A stretch of DNA of 64,000 nucleotides from Motiliproteus sp036961355 (GCA_036961355.1 JBALVL010000023.1:10543-74542); one strand, 5' to 3'; positions 16,459-25,731 are shown, counted from the first letter of the stretch. Translations and numbers: made by a program. The notes: generated from the letters alone by a model not told the origin.

Positions 16459-17648
16459 GCGATCTGAAAATCCAGCTTCGCGATCAGGTTTTGAACGCGG
16501 TAAGCCAAGGCCAGCAGCTCAATATCATCGGTGGCGACAGCAAAAGTTTTATGGGCCGGGCCGCCAATGGTGAACCGCTGCGTGTCAGTGGCCATCAGGG
16601 CATCATCAGTTATCAACCGGTGGAGCTGGTACTGACCGCCCGTGCCGGTACACCGTTGCATGAAATCGAAGCGGCGTTGGCCGAGCACGATCAGATGCTG
16701 GCTTTTGAGCCACCGAAATTTGGCAGAGATTTTGCCTCAGGGGTTGATACACAGTGTGTTTCTAACAGCACATTAGGCGGTACGTTGGCGACCAATCAAT
16801 CGGGCCCAGCGCGCCCCTGGTGTGGTTCGGTACGTGACCATGTACTGGGACTTGGCTTGATCAACGGCCGGGGTGAAAAGCTCAACTTTGGCGGGCAGGT
16901 GATGAAAAATGTCGCCGGTTACGACGTCTCACGCTTGCAGGCAGGCGCGATGGGTACCCTGGGGCTGATTACCGAGATCAGCCTAAAAGTGATGCCCAAA
17001 CCGGCAGTGACCCAAACGCTGATCGAGCCGATGACGGTCGACCACGCGATTACCGTAATGAACCAATACTCAGCCCAGTCTAAGCCGCTCAGCGGCGCCT
17101 GTTGGTACGGCGGTAGCCTGTACCTGCGCCTGTCCGGTGCCGGTTCGGCGGTGCAAGCCACCGTTAAACAATGGACAGCGCGAAGCGACGCCGAACTGAT
17201 GGACCCGCAGAGCGCTGAACGTTTCTGGTGTCAGCTACGCGATCAGACGTTGCCGTTCTTTGGTACTAATTCTATAGATGCAGTTTCGACAGTTGCTGCC
17301 GATTCAGCAGCACTCGAGTCAGCCACAGCCTATCAAAGGGCGTTATGGCGTTTCTCGGTCAAGCCAACTGCTGACCAGCCGGAGGCAATCAACGGAGACT
17401 GGTTGATCGATTGGGGTGGCGCGCAACGCTGGCTTCGAACGATTTCGGCTGCGCAGCGGTCGATGGCGGAGATGGAGACGATGGCGGTGGCGATGGCAGG
17501 TCAGGTTAGTCTCTATCGCGGGGGTGATCGCAGCGACGAGGTGATGCATCGACAGACGTCGGCGTTGCAAGCGATTCAGCAACGGCTCAAGCGTTCGCTG
17601 GACCCGAGTCTGGTGTTTAACCTGGGACGACTGTATCGCTGGATGTAG
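16455..17648 (+). CDS. glcE: Glycolate oxidase, FAD-binding subunit GlcE
   Basis: This 397-aa second FAD-binding subunit of glycolate oxidase is somewhat longer than E. coli GlcE (350). Motifs include IIGGDSKSFMGR, VDTQCVSNSTLGGTLATNQS and GGQVMKNVAGYDVSRLQAG, the typical GlcE FAD-domain signatures. It lacks the C-terminal HG/EHGVG metal motif of GlcD, as expected. Translation is coupled to glcD by a 4-bp overlap, and glcF follows after 43 bp. No glcC regulator, glcG or malate synthase gene is nearby, so glyoxylate must be handled elsewhere. Confidence 0.94.
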   Translation: MSDLKIQLRDQVLNAVSQGQQLNIIGGDSKSFMGRAANGEPLRVSGHQGIISYQPVELVLTARAGTPLHEIEAALAEHDQMLAFEPPKFGRDFASGVDTQCVSNSTLGGTLATNQSGPARPWCGSVRDHVLGLGLINGRGEKLNFGGQVMKNVAGYDVSRLQAGAMGTLGLITEISLKVMPKPAVTQTLIEPMTVDHAITVMNQYSAQSKPLSGACWYGGSLYLRLSGAGSAVQATVKQWTARSDAELMDPQSAERFWCQLRDQTLPFFGTNSIDAVSTVAADSAALESATAYQRALWRFSVKPTADQPEAINGDWLIDWGGAQRWLRTISAAQRSMAEMETMAVAMAGQVSLYRGGDRSDEVMHRQTSALQAIQQRLKRSLDPSLVFNLGRLYRWM

Positions 17649-17691
17649 CACGCTGTTTATAACTGACTGGATGTAACAGGACCTCTATTCG

Positions 17692-18957
17692 ATGCAGACC
17701 AATCTGATTCAGACCTATCAAGCCAGCGCCGAAGGCCGCGAAGCCGAAGCGATCTTACGCAGTTGTGTTCATTGCGGTTTTTGCACCGCCACCTGCCCAA
17801 CCTATCTGGAACTCAACGATGAACGTGATGGACCGCGCGGCCGAATTTACCTGATCAAACAATTGCTCGAAGGGGGTGAGGTCACTGAGAAAACCCGAAC
17901 CCATCTCGATCGTTGTCTGACCTGTAGAAGCTGCGAGACCACCTGTCCGTCGGGGGTGAAGTACGGGCGCTTGCTCGATATTGGTCGTGGCCTGCTGGAG
18001 CAACAGCTTCCCCGCTCTAAGCAGCAGCGCTTCCTTCGCTGGGGGCTGCGGCAGGTATTGCCGTACCGATACCGTTTTGCCGCGTTATTGTGGCTAGGGC
18101 AGTTGGTACAGCCGCTGTTACCCGCCCGTATAAAAGCCAGCGTTCCGGTCAAGCAGCGTCCTGTTTGCACGCCATCCGCCAAAGCGCAGCCGAAACGGTT
18201 ATCGTCGCCCTGGCCGAGCAATAGCCATCCTCGGGTGATGCTGACTCTGGCAGGTTGTGCGCAACCCTCAGCGACCCCTAATACTCAGGCCGCAGCTTCG
18301 CGGGTGTTGGATAAATTGGGCATCAGCCTGCTTGAAGCCCCCGATGCCGGTTGTTGTGGAGCTGTCAGCTACCATCTGTCGGCGCACGATGAGGGGCTGG
18401 GGTTTATGCGCCGTAATATCGATGCCTGGTGGCCGGCGGTTGAAGCCGGTGTCGAGGCGCTTGTGATCAGTGCCTCGGGTTGCGGTGCGATGGTGAAAGA
18501 GTATGGCGAGCTGTTAAAGGATGACCCGACCTACGCCGCCAAGGCGCTCAGAATTAGCCAGCTGTCGTGTGACCTGGCCGAAGTGTTGGTAAAGGAAGAC
18601 CTGACTCGGCTCAAGCTGGGTAGTGGCTCTAAAAACAGCCCTGGCAAGACCGCCTTCCATTGTCCATGCACCTTGCAACACGCGCTTAAACTCAGTGGTG
18701 TGGTTGAGCAGGTCCTAACAAATGCCGGTATTGAACTGGCAAAAACCACACAGAACCACCTATGCTGTGGCTCAGCCGGAACCTATTCGATCCTGCAACC
18801 CGAGCTGAGCCAGCAGTTGCTGGGTAATAAGCTCACTGCGCTGACAGGTGATCAGCCTGAACGTATCGTCACCGCCAATGTCGGCTGTCAGCTTCATCTT
18901 TCGAGCAAGGCGCAGTTACCGGTACAGCACTGGATTGAACTGTTGGATCGGACGTAA
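17692..18957 (+). CDS. glcF: Glycolate oxidase, iron-sulfur subunit GlcF
   Basis: The 421-aa protein has two 4Fe-4S motifs near the N-terminus (CVHCGFCTATCP and CLTCRSCETTCPSG) and two C-terminal cysteine-rich CCG-type domains (APDAGCCGAVSYH and NHLCCGSAG) of the heterodisulfide reductase family. It carries electrons from the flavin subunits to the quinone pool at the inner membrane. Residues about 130-185 form a basic, proline-containing linker. It is the last gene of the glcDEF set; no clear terminator hairpin follows before the next gene 165 bp away. Confidence 0.95.
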   Translation: MQTNLIQTYQASAEGREAEAILRSCVHCGFCTATCPTYLELNDERDGPRGRIYLIKQLLEGGEVTEKTRTHLDRCLTCRSCETTCPSGVKYGRLLDIGRGLLEQQLPRSKQQRFLRWGLRQVLPYRYRFAALLWLGQLVQPLLPARIKASVPVKQRPVCTPSAKAQPKRLSSPWPSNSHPRVMLTLAGCAQPSATPNTQAAASRVLDKLGISLLEAPDAGCCGAVSYHLSAHDEGLGFMRRNIDAWWPAVEAGVEALVISASGCGAMVKEYGELLKDDPTYAAKALRISQLSCDLAEVLVKEDLTRLKLGSGSKNSPGKTAFHCPCTLQHALKLSGVVEQVLTNAGIELAKTTQNHLCCGSAGTYSILQPELSQQLLGNKLTALTGDQPERIVTANVGCQLHLSSKAQLPVQHWIELLDRT

Positions 18958-19121
18958 CGGTGGACTGGATATATGAGATTGGCATCTCGTGGTTGTGCGC
19001 GTGACTTCCAAAAGTATCGCTAAACACTTAGCCAAGGCATGCAGGGTGAATGCGGGGTAAGCTATGCTGTTACTATAATTAATCTTGTGTTTACTAATAT
19101 AGTGATTGACTGGGGGCTGTC

Positions 19122-19955
19122 ATGGTTACCACATTCAGATCCACAATATTGGCAATTTCGCTGTTATTGAGTAGCAGTTTGGTCACCGCAGGTGTGATCT
19201 ACACGCAACCGGTGACAAGCTTAAATGATGATTCTATTACGCATCTCATCAACAGCGTGATACTCAACCCCGGCGATCGATTACAGGGTGTCTTCGAAAT
19301 CAGTTCTACCAACGGCGGAGCTATAGCGCCAACGGAGCTGACGGGTATTTACGATATCACGGTGCTTAGCAAAGTTTCAGATGGTGGGACGGGATTCGAT
19401 TATACCTTCGGCCCTAGCAGTGGTGGCCTATTCTCCAGCGGTACCATGATTCGGTTTTATGAAGATGTCAGCAACGATCTTGATTTGACAGGCTCGACTA
19501 ACTGTTCGTCCCCTACCGACTGTTTATCTAAAGCTGGCTTCGGAGGTACCGGTTATCTATCGCTGGGCTTTTCGGGTGATACTGATGAGTTCTGGGCCGC
19601 TAACCTGGTGGATCTAACCACGGCTGAGATACTGGCTTTACCGAGTACGACAGTCGTTGGCTCCTTTTCTAACGCGCTTAGCATTCTGGAAAATAATACC
19701 GGTGTCTCTTTCGGAAGTCTGGATTGCCCCCTATGCACTGGCGACGGCGAGATTGACTGGTTGGCCTCTGGTACTTTCCTAGGAGGAGGCTCGCTAACCA
19801 ATGGTTTTTTTGCCCGAGGGGATATGACGGGCTTTTTAGCACCGATACCTGAACCCGGCAGTATGAGCTTGTTGCTAGCAGCATTGCTAGGGTTGTTCGC
19901 CGTAGGGTTTTGTCGCACTCAAGAGAGCATTACTGGTAAAAACAGCGCTGTATAG
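19122..19955 (+). CDS. PEP-CTERM sorting-domain protein
   Basis: The 277-aa exported protein has an N-terminal signal peptide (LAISLLLSSSLVTAG) and a C-terminal PEP-CTERM signal: PIPEPG, then a hydrophobic helix (SLLLAALLGLFAVGF) and a basic residue. Such proteins are processed by an exosortase and usually end up in extracellular matrix. No exosortase or EPS gene is present here. After the usual terminal Arg there is an unusual 12-residue tail, encoded by DNA that overlaps the end of the convergent lrgB gene by 37 bp. The body is Gly/Ser/Thr-rich with four cysteines and matches no family I know. GGGGG precedes the ATG. Confidence 0.82.
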   Translation: MVTTFRSTILAISLLLSSSLVTAGVIYTQPVTSLNDDSITHLINSVILNPGDRLQGVFEISSTNGGAIAPTELTGIYDITVLSKVSDGGTGFDYTFGPSSGGLFSSGTMIRFYEDVSNDLDLTGSTNCSSPTDCLSKAGFGGTGYLSLGFSGDTDEFWAANLVDLTTAEILALPSTTVVGSFSNALSILENNTGVSFGSLDCPLCTGDGEIDWLASGTFLGGGSLTNGFFARGDMTGFLAPIPEPGSMSLLLAALLGLFAVGFCRTQESITGKNSAV

Positions 19956-20653
19956 GCACCGGTCAACCCCATCGATAAGCTGGCGAACGCACCGGTTCGA
20001 GGACTGATTTCAAACGCCCGGGCGGTGGCGATACCGTGGCCATTGAGTCCCATCACAAACCCCAGCACCCGTTCATCATGACAATTAAGCCAGCGGCATA
20101 ACATTGGCGCGAACACCGACCCGATGATCCCAGTGATAGCGACAATACCCACCGTCAAACTACCGATACCGCCGAGGACTTCTGCCAGACTGACCGCGAT
20201 GGGCGCGGTCACCGATTTGGGCGCCAACGAGATCAATATATCATTTTCAGCGCCGAGTCCCCAGCCGATTAGGACTGCCAACCCGGCGGCTAGCGGGGCA
20301 CCGATCAGCAAGGTGATCGTGACCGGTACAAACAACGCCCGGATATGGTGGAATTGCAGAAACAGCGGAATGGCCAGCGCCACAGTCGCAGGTCCGAGCA
20401 AGAAGCTAAGCCACTTGGCTCCGGCGTAATATTGGGGGTAATCGATTGGCAGCAACCACACAGCGGCGACCAATAACAGACCGCCTGAGACGATAGGGGG
20501 CAGCCAGGCGGGATGGTTGAGCCGGTTAAATAGGGCTACACCCAGTTGAAAGGCGACCAGCGTCATCGCGACTGGCAGTAGCGGGGTTTGCGCAAGGTGC
20601 TCGACTAGGCCATTGAGGCTCTGCAGGCTTTGGCTAAGTACTTCGTTCATCAC
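19919..20653 (-). CDS. lrgB: LrgB/CidB-family membrane protein
   Basis: This 244-aa polytopic inner-membrane protein has the LrgB signatures PATVALAIPLF, SLAPKSVTAPIAVSLAE, GTVGIVAITGIIGSVF-like (here TVGIVAITGIIGSVFAP) and the terminal GHGIATARAFE motif. LrgA and LrgB form a holin/antiholin-like or metabolite (pyruvate, glycolate) carrier pair. Its start overlaps the lrgA stop by 4 bp, so the two are cotranscribed and coupled. LrgB-type proteins (PLGG1 in plants) export glycolate, so proximity to glcDEF is suggestive, though that link is inference. It converges on the PEP-CTERM gene with a 37-bp overlap. Confidence 0.9.
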   Translation of the reverse strand: MMNEVLSQSLQSLNGLVEHLAQTPLLPVAMTLVAFQLGVALFNRLNHPAWLPPIVSGGLLLVAAVWLLPIDYPQYYAGAKWLSFLLGPATVALAIPLFLQFHHIRALFVPVTITLLIGAPLAAGLAVLIGWGLGAENDILISLAPKSVTAPIAVSLAEVLGGIGSLTVGIVAITGIIGSVFAPMLCRWLNCHDERVLGFVMGLNGHGIATARAFEISPRTGAFASLSMGLTGAYTALFLPVMLS

Positions 20654-21012
20654 CTCTCACCCGCTTGATCTGCTGTTGTCGGGCGGGTTAATCGTTTCAT
20701 AATCAGGATGCAGATCACCATGCTCAGTAGCGTGCCTATCAGCACTGCGCTGAGTACTGGCAGCCACTGCCCCTCCATCCGCTCACCGAGAAAGAACAGG
20801 CCTATACCGCCGGGGAGCAGTAACAGTGACAGTTGCGCGATCAAGGTCTGACTGGTGCGCTCCAGCTCCAGGCTGACACTCTGACGTAGCATCAGCCAGG
20901 CAAACAGTAACAACATGCCGAGCACGCTGCCGCTAACCGGTATCTGCGTCATAAATTGCAGACTTTCGCCCAGGATCCAAAACAGTAATATTTGCGTAAA
21001 ACCACGAATCAT
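20650..21012 (-). CDS. lrgA: LrgA/CidA-family holin-like membrane protein
   Basis: The 120-aa protein has four predicted membrane helices. Family motifs are IPVSGSVLGMLLLFAWL and SLLLLPGGIGLFFLGERM. It is the small partner of LrgB in a membrane complex proposed to control murein hydrolase export or to carry three-carbon acids. The ATG at 21012 is preferred because AGGA lies 6 nt upstream; an in-frame ATG at 21054 would add 14 residues without a better ribosome site. It is divergent from zapE, and the intergenic region (21055-21219) contains two copies of AGTTGGCCG. Confidence 0.88.
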   Translation of the reverse strand: MIRGFTQILLFWILGESLQFMTQIPVSGSVLGMLLLFAWLMLRQSVSLELERTSQTLIAQLSLLLLPGGIGLFFLGERMEGQWLPVLSAVLIGTLLSMVICILIMKRLTRPTTADQAGER

Positions 21013-21219
21013 GACGGGTCCTGTTGTCGGTGATAGATTGGGCGACGATGGCAAGTTAAAATTGATGCGCGCGATGCTAGAGCCTGATTGCGGTTAACTC
21101 AAGTCGATTTCGCGAGGAAGGACTGAAGTTGGCCGTCTCCGTTGGTTGAATTGCCAATTAAACACGCAATCGGTAAAGTTGGCCGCGATTCACAGCCCGA
21201 TCCGTTGTCAGAGTTAATT

Positions 21220-22347
21220 ATGCCTGTACCTATGTCCGCACAGACCCCACTAGAGCGCTACCGTTGCGATCTGGATCGCGATGATTTCCATTATGATTCG
21301 TCGCAGGAAAATGCGGTTAAAAACCTGCAACGACTGTACGACGACCTGCTGCGGAGGCGGAATCAGCCACAGCCCAAACTTATTCAGCGGTTAGGCCAGC
21401 GGTTTAAGAAAACCAAAGTGGTTCCGGTACAGGGGGTCTACTTCTGGGGTGGTGTGGGGCGCGGTAAAACCTATCTGATGGATGTGTTCTACGATAGCCT
21501 GCCGTTCTCGACCAAGATGCGGACCCACTTTCACCGTTTCATGCAGCGGGTTCACGCCGAACTGACGATGCTCGAAGGTGAAAAGAACCCACTCGATCGG
21601 GTCGCAGGTAAGCTCGCTTCTGAGGCCGAGGTAATCTGCTTCGACGAGTTTTTTGTTTCCGATATCACCGATGCGATGATCTTGGGCGGTTTGATGGAGA
21701 AGCTGTTCGGCCATGGTGTGGTGTTGGTGGCAACGTCAAATATCATTCCGGACCGTTTATACGAGAATGGCTTGCAGCGGGCGCGTTTCCTGCCGGCTAT
21801 CGCCATGCTTAATCGGTATACCGACGTGGTTAATGTGGATAGCGGTGTCGATTACCGTTTACGGGCGTTGGAGCAGGCCGAGCTGTATCACCATCCACTC
21901 GATAGCACCGCCGATACCAGCCTCAATAGCAGTTTTGAAAGTCTGGCCCCCGATCTGGCTGCTGCACAAACCGGTCTGTTGTTGGAGGTGAATGGGCGGC
22001 CGATTCATACTCGCCGAAGCTGCGACGATGTAGTTTGGTTCGAGTTTGACGCCCTTTGCGACGGCCCTCGCTCGCAGAATGATTACATCGAATTGGCCAA
22101 ACTCTACCATGCAGTGCTTATCGCCAACGTGCCGCAACTGGGTAACGATCTTGATGACCAGGCGCGCCGTTTTATCAATCTTGTCGATGAGTTCTACGAC
22201 TGCGGCGTCAAGCTGATCTTGTCAGCAGCCGTGCCGCTACCTGAGCTGTATGCCGGTGGCCAGCTTGAGTTCCAGTTCGAACGCACCACCAGTCGGTTGT
22301 TAGAGATGCAATCACACGAGTATCTGGCCCGCGAGCATAAGGCTTAG
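21220..22347 (+). CDS. zapE: Cell-division AFG1-like ATPase ZapE
   Basis: The 375-aa P-loop ATPase has Walker A GGVGRGKTYLMD, Walker B EVICFDEFFVSD, the arginine-containing MRTHFHRFM segment, and family motifs VLVATSNIIPDRLYENGLQR and RFINLVDEFYD. ZapE (YhcM) associates with the Z-ring under stress and low oxygen. Starts at 21220 or 21232 are equally plausible; an upstream in-frame ATG at 21142 lacks family similarity. It is transcribed away from lrgA and followed by a strong intrinsic terminator. Confidence 0.93.
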   Translation: MPVPMSAQTPLERYRCDLDRDDFHYDSSQENAVKNLQRLYDDLLRRRNQPQPKLIQRLGQRFKKTKVVPVQGVYFWGGVGRGKTYLMDVFYDSLPFSTKMRTHFHRFMQRVHAELTMLEGEKNPLDRVAGKLASEAEVICFDEFFVSDITDAMILGGLMEKLFGHGVVLVATSNIIPDRLYENGLQRARFLPAIAMLNRYTDVVNVDSGVDYRLRALEQAELYHHPLDSTADTSLNSSFESLAPDLAAAQTGLLLEVNGRPIHTRRSCDDVVWFEFDALCDGPRSQNDYIELAKLYHAVLIANVPQLGNDLDDQARRFINLVDEFYDCGVKLILSAAVPLPELYAGGQLEFQFERTTSRLLEMQSHEYLAREHKA

Positions 22348-22410
22348 CGGTTTGTTGGCGTAGCCTCTTTCTGAATAGATCATTGATTGTTTTACTAGAA
22401 CACCCCTAGA

Positions 22411-22435
22411 GGTCGCGTATCACGCGGCCTTTTTT
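22411..22435 (+). terminator. Intrinsic terminator after zapE
   Basis: GGTCGCGT (22411-22418) pairs with ACGCGGCC (22422-22429), including one G-T wobble, followed by six T. It lies 64 bp after the zapE stop. Confidence 0.88.
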
Positions 22436-22779
22436 ATTGCGTACTCCGCTGCGCGATGTCTCCGTCATTTCATATTCATTATTAGAAGTCCGCACCGGTG
22501 GCGTTTTCCCGGTTGTTATCTGCGTAAATTACTACCAAGGAACTAGTTTTTGCGCGCCAAAGTATCATTCAGCAATGGTGGGTTGATTCGTATTATATCT
22601 GGGAAATCTATGTTTGCGCTGACGCAGGGGTTGCAAGCTGTGGCACCGATGAGCTCACGCAATTGTTGTTTTGGTCTATGGTTTAAGGCTTGGCTTATAC
22701 ATGGGTATTGTTGCTCGGCTGGGCTGTCTGATCAGGACAGAGCAGGAACGCTAATCACTAAAAACAAGAAGGTACCGAT
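22436..22779. other. Non-coding stretch upstream of the aldehyde dehydrogenase gene
   Basis: This 344-bp region must hold the promoter of the dehydrogenase gene. An open frame of 77 codons exists (22550-22783) but has no ribosome site and no recognisable product. TGTGGCACCGATGAGCT near 22640 recalls a sigma-54 -24/-12 pair but its spacing is one base short, so I do not call it. No other structure is evident. Confidence 0.5.
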
Positions 22780-24300
22780 ATGATCTACGCAAATCCAGGC
22801 TCAGCAGGAGCCGTTGTCTCTTTTGAACAGCGCTACGGTAACTACATTGGCGGTGAGTTTGTTGCCCCGGTTGAGGGTAACTACTTCACCAATACCTCAC
22901 CTGTCACCGGCGAAGTGATCGCAGAAGTTGCACGCTCCACCTCGGCTGATATCGAAAAGGCGCTGGACGCCGCTCATGCAGCGAAAGTGGCTTGGGGTAA
23001 AACCTCAGCGACTGAGCGTTCCCTTGTCCTGCTTAAGATTGCCGACCGTATCGAAGCCAATCTTGAGATGCTGGCCGTTGCTGAAACGTGGGATAACGGT
23101 AAGTCGGTCCGTGAAACACTGGCGGCTGACGTACCTTTGGCGGCGGATCACTTCCGTTATTACGCAGGCTGTATCCGTGCTCAGGAAGGCACCTCTGCCG
23201 AAATCGATGAAAACACTGCTGCTTACCACTTCCATGAGCCGCTGGGTGTTGTCGGCCAGATTATCCCGTGGAACTTCCCGCTGCTGATGGCAGCTTGGAA
23301 GCTGGCTCCTGCACTGGTTACCGGTAACTGCGTTATCCTCAAGCCTGCCGAGCAGACCCCGATGTCGATCATTAAGTTGATGGAAGTGATCGGCGATCTG
23401 TTGCCACCAGGTGTTCTGAACGTGGTTCAGGGATACGGTGAAGAAGCCGGTCAGGCACTGGCCACCAGCAAGCGTATCGCCAAGATCGCCTTTACCGGAT
23501 CAACGCCGGTGGGTAGTCACATCCTTAAGTGTGCTGCTGAGAACATCATCCCTTCCACCGTTGAGTTGGGTGGTAAGTCGCCAAACGTCTACTTCGAAGA
23601 TGTGATGAACTTTGAAGATGATTACCTGAGCAAGTGTGTCGAAGGTGCGGTGTTGGCCTTCTTCAACCAGGGTGAAGTTTGTACCTGTCCTTCACGCCTA
23701 CTGGTTCAGGAGTCTATCTCTAAAGACTTCACTCAGATGGTGATCGAGCGAGCTGCGAAGATCGTTCGTGGTAACCCGCTTGATACTGAAACCATGGTAG
23801 GTGCACAAGCGTCTCAAGAGCAGTTTGAGCGGATCATGAGCTACATGGAGATCGGTAAGCAGGAAGGTGCTGAGGTTCTTATCGGTGGCAACGCGGCCAA
23901 GATGAGTGATGCTTTGGGCGGCGGTTATTACGTCGAGCCTACCATCTTCAAGGGTGACAACTCGATGCGTGTATTCCAGGAAGAAATTTTTGGACCGGTT
24001 GTCAGCTTGACCACCTTTAAGGACGAGGCCGATGCACTGGCGATCGCCAACGACACTCAGTTTGGTTTGGGTGCAGGTTTGTGGACCCGTGATATCAACC
24101 GTGCCTACCGCATGGGGCGTGGTATCGAAGCCGGTCGCGTATGGACCAACTGCTACCATCACTATCCCGCACACGCCGCTTTCGGTGGTTACAAGAAGTC
24201 AGGCGTCGGTCGTGAGACCCACAAGATGATGATGGATCACTACCAGCAGACCAAGAACCTGTTGATCAGCTACAGCACTAGCCCGCTTGGATTCTTCTAA
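22780..24300 (+). CDS. exaC: NAD-dependent acetaldehyde dehydrogenase, ExaC/AcoD type
   Basis: This 506-aa aldehyde dehydrogenase has the NAD-binding IIPWNFPLLMAAWK motif, the general-base glutamate in STVELGGKSPNVY, the catalytic cysteine in FFNQGEVCTCPSR, and the EEIFGPVVS segment. The start FEQRYGNYIGGEFVAPVEG and the end TKNLLISYSTSPLGFF are typical of the AcoD/ExaC branch, which oxidises acetaldehyde to acetate. In pseudomonads exaC sits directly before pqqA and serves PQQ-dependent ethanol oxidation; here the same order holds with one opposite-strand gene in between. Codon use suggests high expression. A strong terminator follows. Confidence 0.92.
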   Translation: MIYANPGSAGAVVSFEQRYGNYIGGEFVAPVEGNYFTNTSPVTGEVIAEVARSTSADIEKALDAAHAAKVAWGKTSATERSLVLLKIADRIEANLEMLAVAETWDNGKSVRETLAADVPLAADHFRYYAGCIRAQEGTSAEIDENTAAYHFHEPLGVVGQIIPWNFPLLMAAWKLAPALVTGNCVILKPAEQTPMSIIKLMEVIGDLLPPGVLNVVQGYGEEAGQALATSKRIAKIAFTGSTPVGSHILKCAAENIIPSTVELGGKSPNVYFEDVMNFEDDYLSKCVEGAVLAFFNQGEVCTCPSRLLVQESISKDFTQMVIERAAKIVRGNPLDTETMVGAQASQEQFERIMSYMEIGKQEGAEVLIGGNAAKMSDALGGGYYVEPTIFKGDNSMRVFQEEIFGPVVSLTTFKDEADALAIANDTQFGLGAGLWTRDINRAYRMGRGIEAGRVWTNCYHHYPAHAAFGGYKKSGVGRETHKMMMDHYQQTKNLLISYSTSPLGFF

Positions 24301-24398
24301 GCCGCATTTTGAATAGTGCGAATTAGCGGCCTGGCGGCTTCGATAGCGCCAGGCCTGCTATGTTCTAGGTGAATAAATTTCGACGAATGATTACCACA

Positions 24399-24426
24399 CC
24401 CCGGCCGCAAGGCCGGGGTTTTTTTT
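24399..24426 (+). terminator. Intrinsic terminator after the aldehyde dehydrogenase gene
   Basis: CCCCGGCC (24399-24406) pairs with GGCCGGGG (24411-24418) around GCAA, a GNRA tetraloop, followed by eight T. It is one of the strongest terminators in the window. A shorter A-rich flank on the other side would allow weaker action on the minus strand too. Confidence 0.93.
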
Positions 24427-24457
24427 GCTCTGTCTGAGTCATCTGTTGAAGCAGGAT

Positions 24458-25597
24458 TTAATTCGTATGGGGGTAGTCTGGCTTACGATCTTGAAATGAC
24501 AGAATAGAAGAGTTCTGAATCACGCCGTCATCAATATTGATCGCCTGTCGAATCGTCTCATCTTTTTGCCAGCTATCACGGCCCGCCAGTACCGTCGGTA
24601 AATAAACAATGAGAGCGGCTGAAATTGATCGTGTGGCACTTTCCCAAAGATAGCTGGGTGTGTGATCCACGGCGTAATAATCGGTGCTTTCATATTTAAA
24701 CATCGGGTTTTTGAATGTGGTTGGTTTGGCAAAAAAGAATCCCATTCCTTCATCGCAACTCACATCAACAATCAGGCTATTGGACTTAAGGCATGCGCTT
24801 TCTTCTTCGGTGACGAAATCGATAGGGTTTTCTGTGTCTTGATAGGTTCCGTTGACGATAATATCTGCTTCAGCAATCAGATCTGTCAGCGGTCGAATGC
24901 TTCCATCGTGTTCGACTACGACCATGCGTGCCTCACCTTCGTTACCCGATCGAATTCTGACATAGTTACAATCGAGCACCTCTTCACGCACCTCATGATC
25001 AGGGCGCTGAATGCAGATGGTGATATCTCTAAAGCCATGTGCCTTGAGCGCGTATATCGCACCACGGCTGACGGCACCAAATCCGAATATAATGGTTTTG
25101 CGTTGATTGCCGTAATGGCCATCGATACCTTTGAGTTGCAAAGCATGGAGGACGCCGCAATAGCCTGCCATTTCGTTATTCTTATAGAACGTATGGCGAC
25201 CAACCTGGCCGTTGGGAGACCAGATAAACATATCCTCAAAGGCGATAAGCGTCTGCTTGCGGTCGATTGCAGCCTGGGTAATATCCCGTTGCTGCACACA
25301 ATGCACATATCCCCAAAGTATCCCGCCTTCGCGAAGTTCCTGTAGGTCAGCCAAGACCGGTTTGTTAATAATAACGGTGCCTATGTCGGCAAGTAACTCG
25401 TGGCGTGTGGCAATGCCGCCTGTCAGAGCCGCAATTTCCGAATCTGTGACACCGAAGGGTGCGCCATAACCTTCCTCAAATACCAACTGGCGACGAAGGG
25501 CTTCAGGAATGCGCAGCAAATGTTCTGGATGGATGGGAAACCGTCGTTCATCCTCTTTTTTTGAAGTCCCAATGACTCCCACTAATGATCTATTCAT
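24458..25597 (-). CDS. Alanine dehydrogenase / N5-(carboxyethyl)ornithine synthase-family oxidoreductase
   Basis: The 379-aa protein belongs to the alanine-dehydrogenase/transhydrogenase fold group. The N-terminal VGVIGTSKKEDERRFPIHP segment contains the substrate-binding basic residues, and a Rossmann nucleotide site (IIFGFGAVSRGAIYALKAHG) begins near residue 175. The closest named relatives I recall are N5-(carboxyethyl)ornithine synthases, which reductively condense pyruvate with ornithine; simple alanine dehydrogenase activity is possible. A GGAG site lies 8 nt before the ATG at 25597. It lies on the opposite strand between exaC and pqqA, where pseudomonads have no gene, and diverges from the pqqA leader. 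Confidence 0.7.
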   Translation of the reverse strand: MNRSLVGVIGTSKKEDERRFPIHPEHLLRIPEALRRQLVFEEGYGAPFGVTDSEIAALTGGIATRHELLADIGTVIINKPVLADLQELREGGILWGYVHCVQQRDITQAAIDRKQTLIAFEDMFIWSPNGQVGRHTFYKNNEMAGYCGVLHALQLKGIDGHYGNQRKTIIFGFGAVSRGAIYALKAHGFRDITICIQRPDHEVREEVLDCNYVRIRSGNEGEARMVVVEHDGSIRPLTDLIAEADIIVNGTYQDTENPIDFVTEEESACLKSNSLIVDVSCDEGMGFFFAKPTTFKNPMFKYESTDYYAVDHTPSYLWESATRSISAALIVYLPTVLAGRDSWQKDETIRQAINIDDGVIQNSSILSFQDRKPDYPHTN

Positions 25598-25714
25598 ATC
25601 GTCGTCTCCTTGTTATTAAACAATTTAATACGGGTGACTTCATAAACGAATGATCAACTTCGCCGATGGGCCTGTCTGTTTATGCACTGTTCTGTTGTGA
25701 TCGTTTTAGAGCGC

Positions 25715-25731
25715 CAGGGTGCGAAGCCCTG
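25715..25731 (+). ncRNA. Hairpin H1 in the pqqA leader
   Basis: CAGGG (25715-25719) and CCCTG (25727-25731) flank the loop TGCGAAG. The surrounding pattern GCGC, CAGG, TGCGAA, CCT, TGT recurs in a second hairpin at 25835-25846, about 120 nt downstream, which suggests a repeated protein- or RNA-recognition element rather than chance. It is only a candidate. Confidence 0.35.

Noticed and set aside
22550..22783. 77-codon frame ahead of the aldehyde dehydrogenase gene
   Set aside because: Lacks a ribosome site, overlaps the real gene start and has an unnatural composition.
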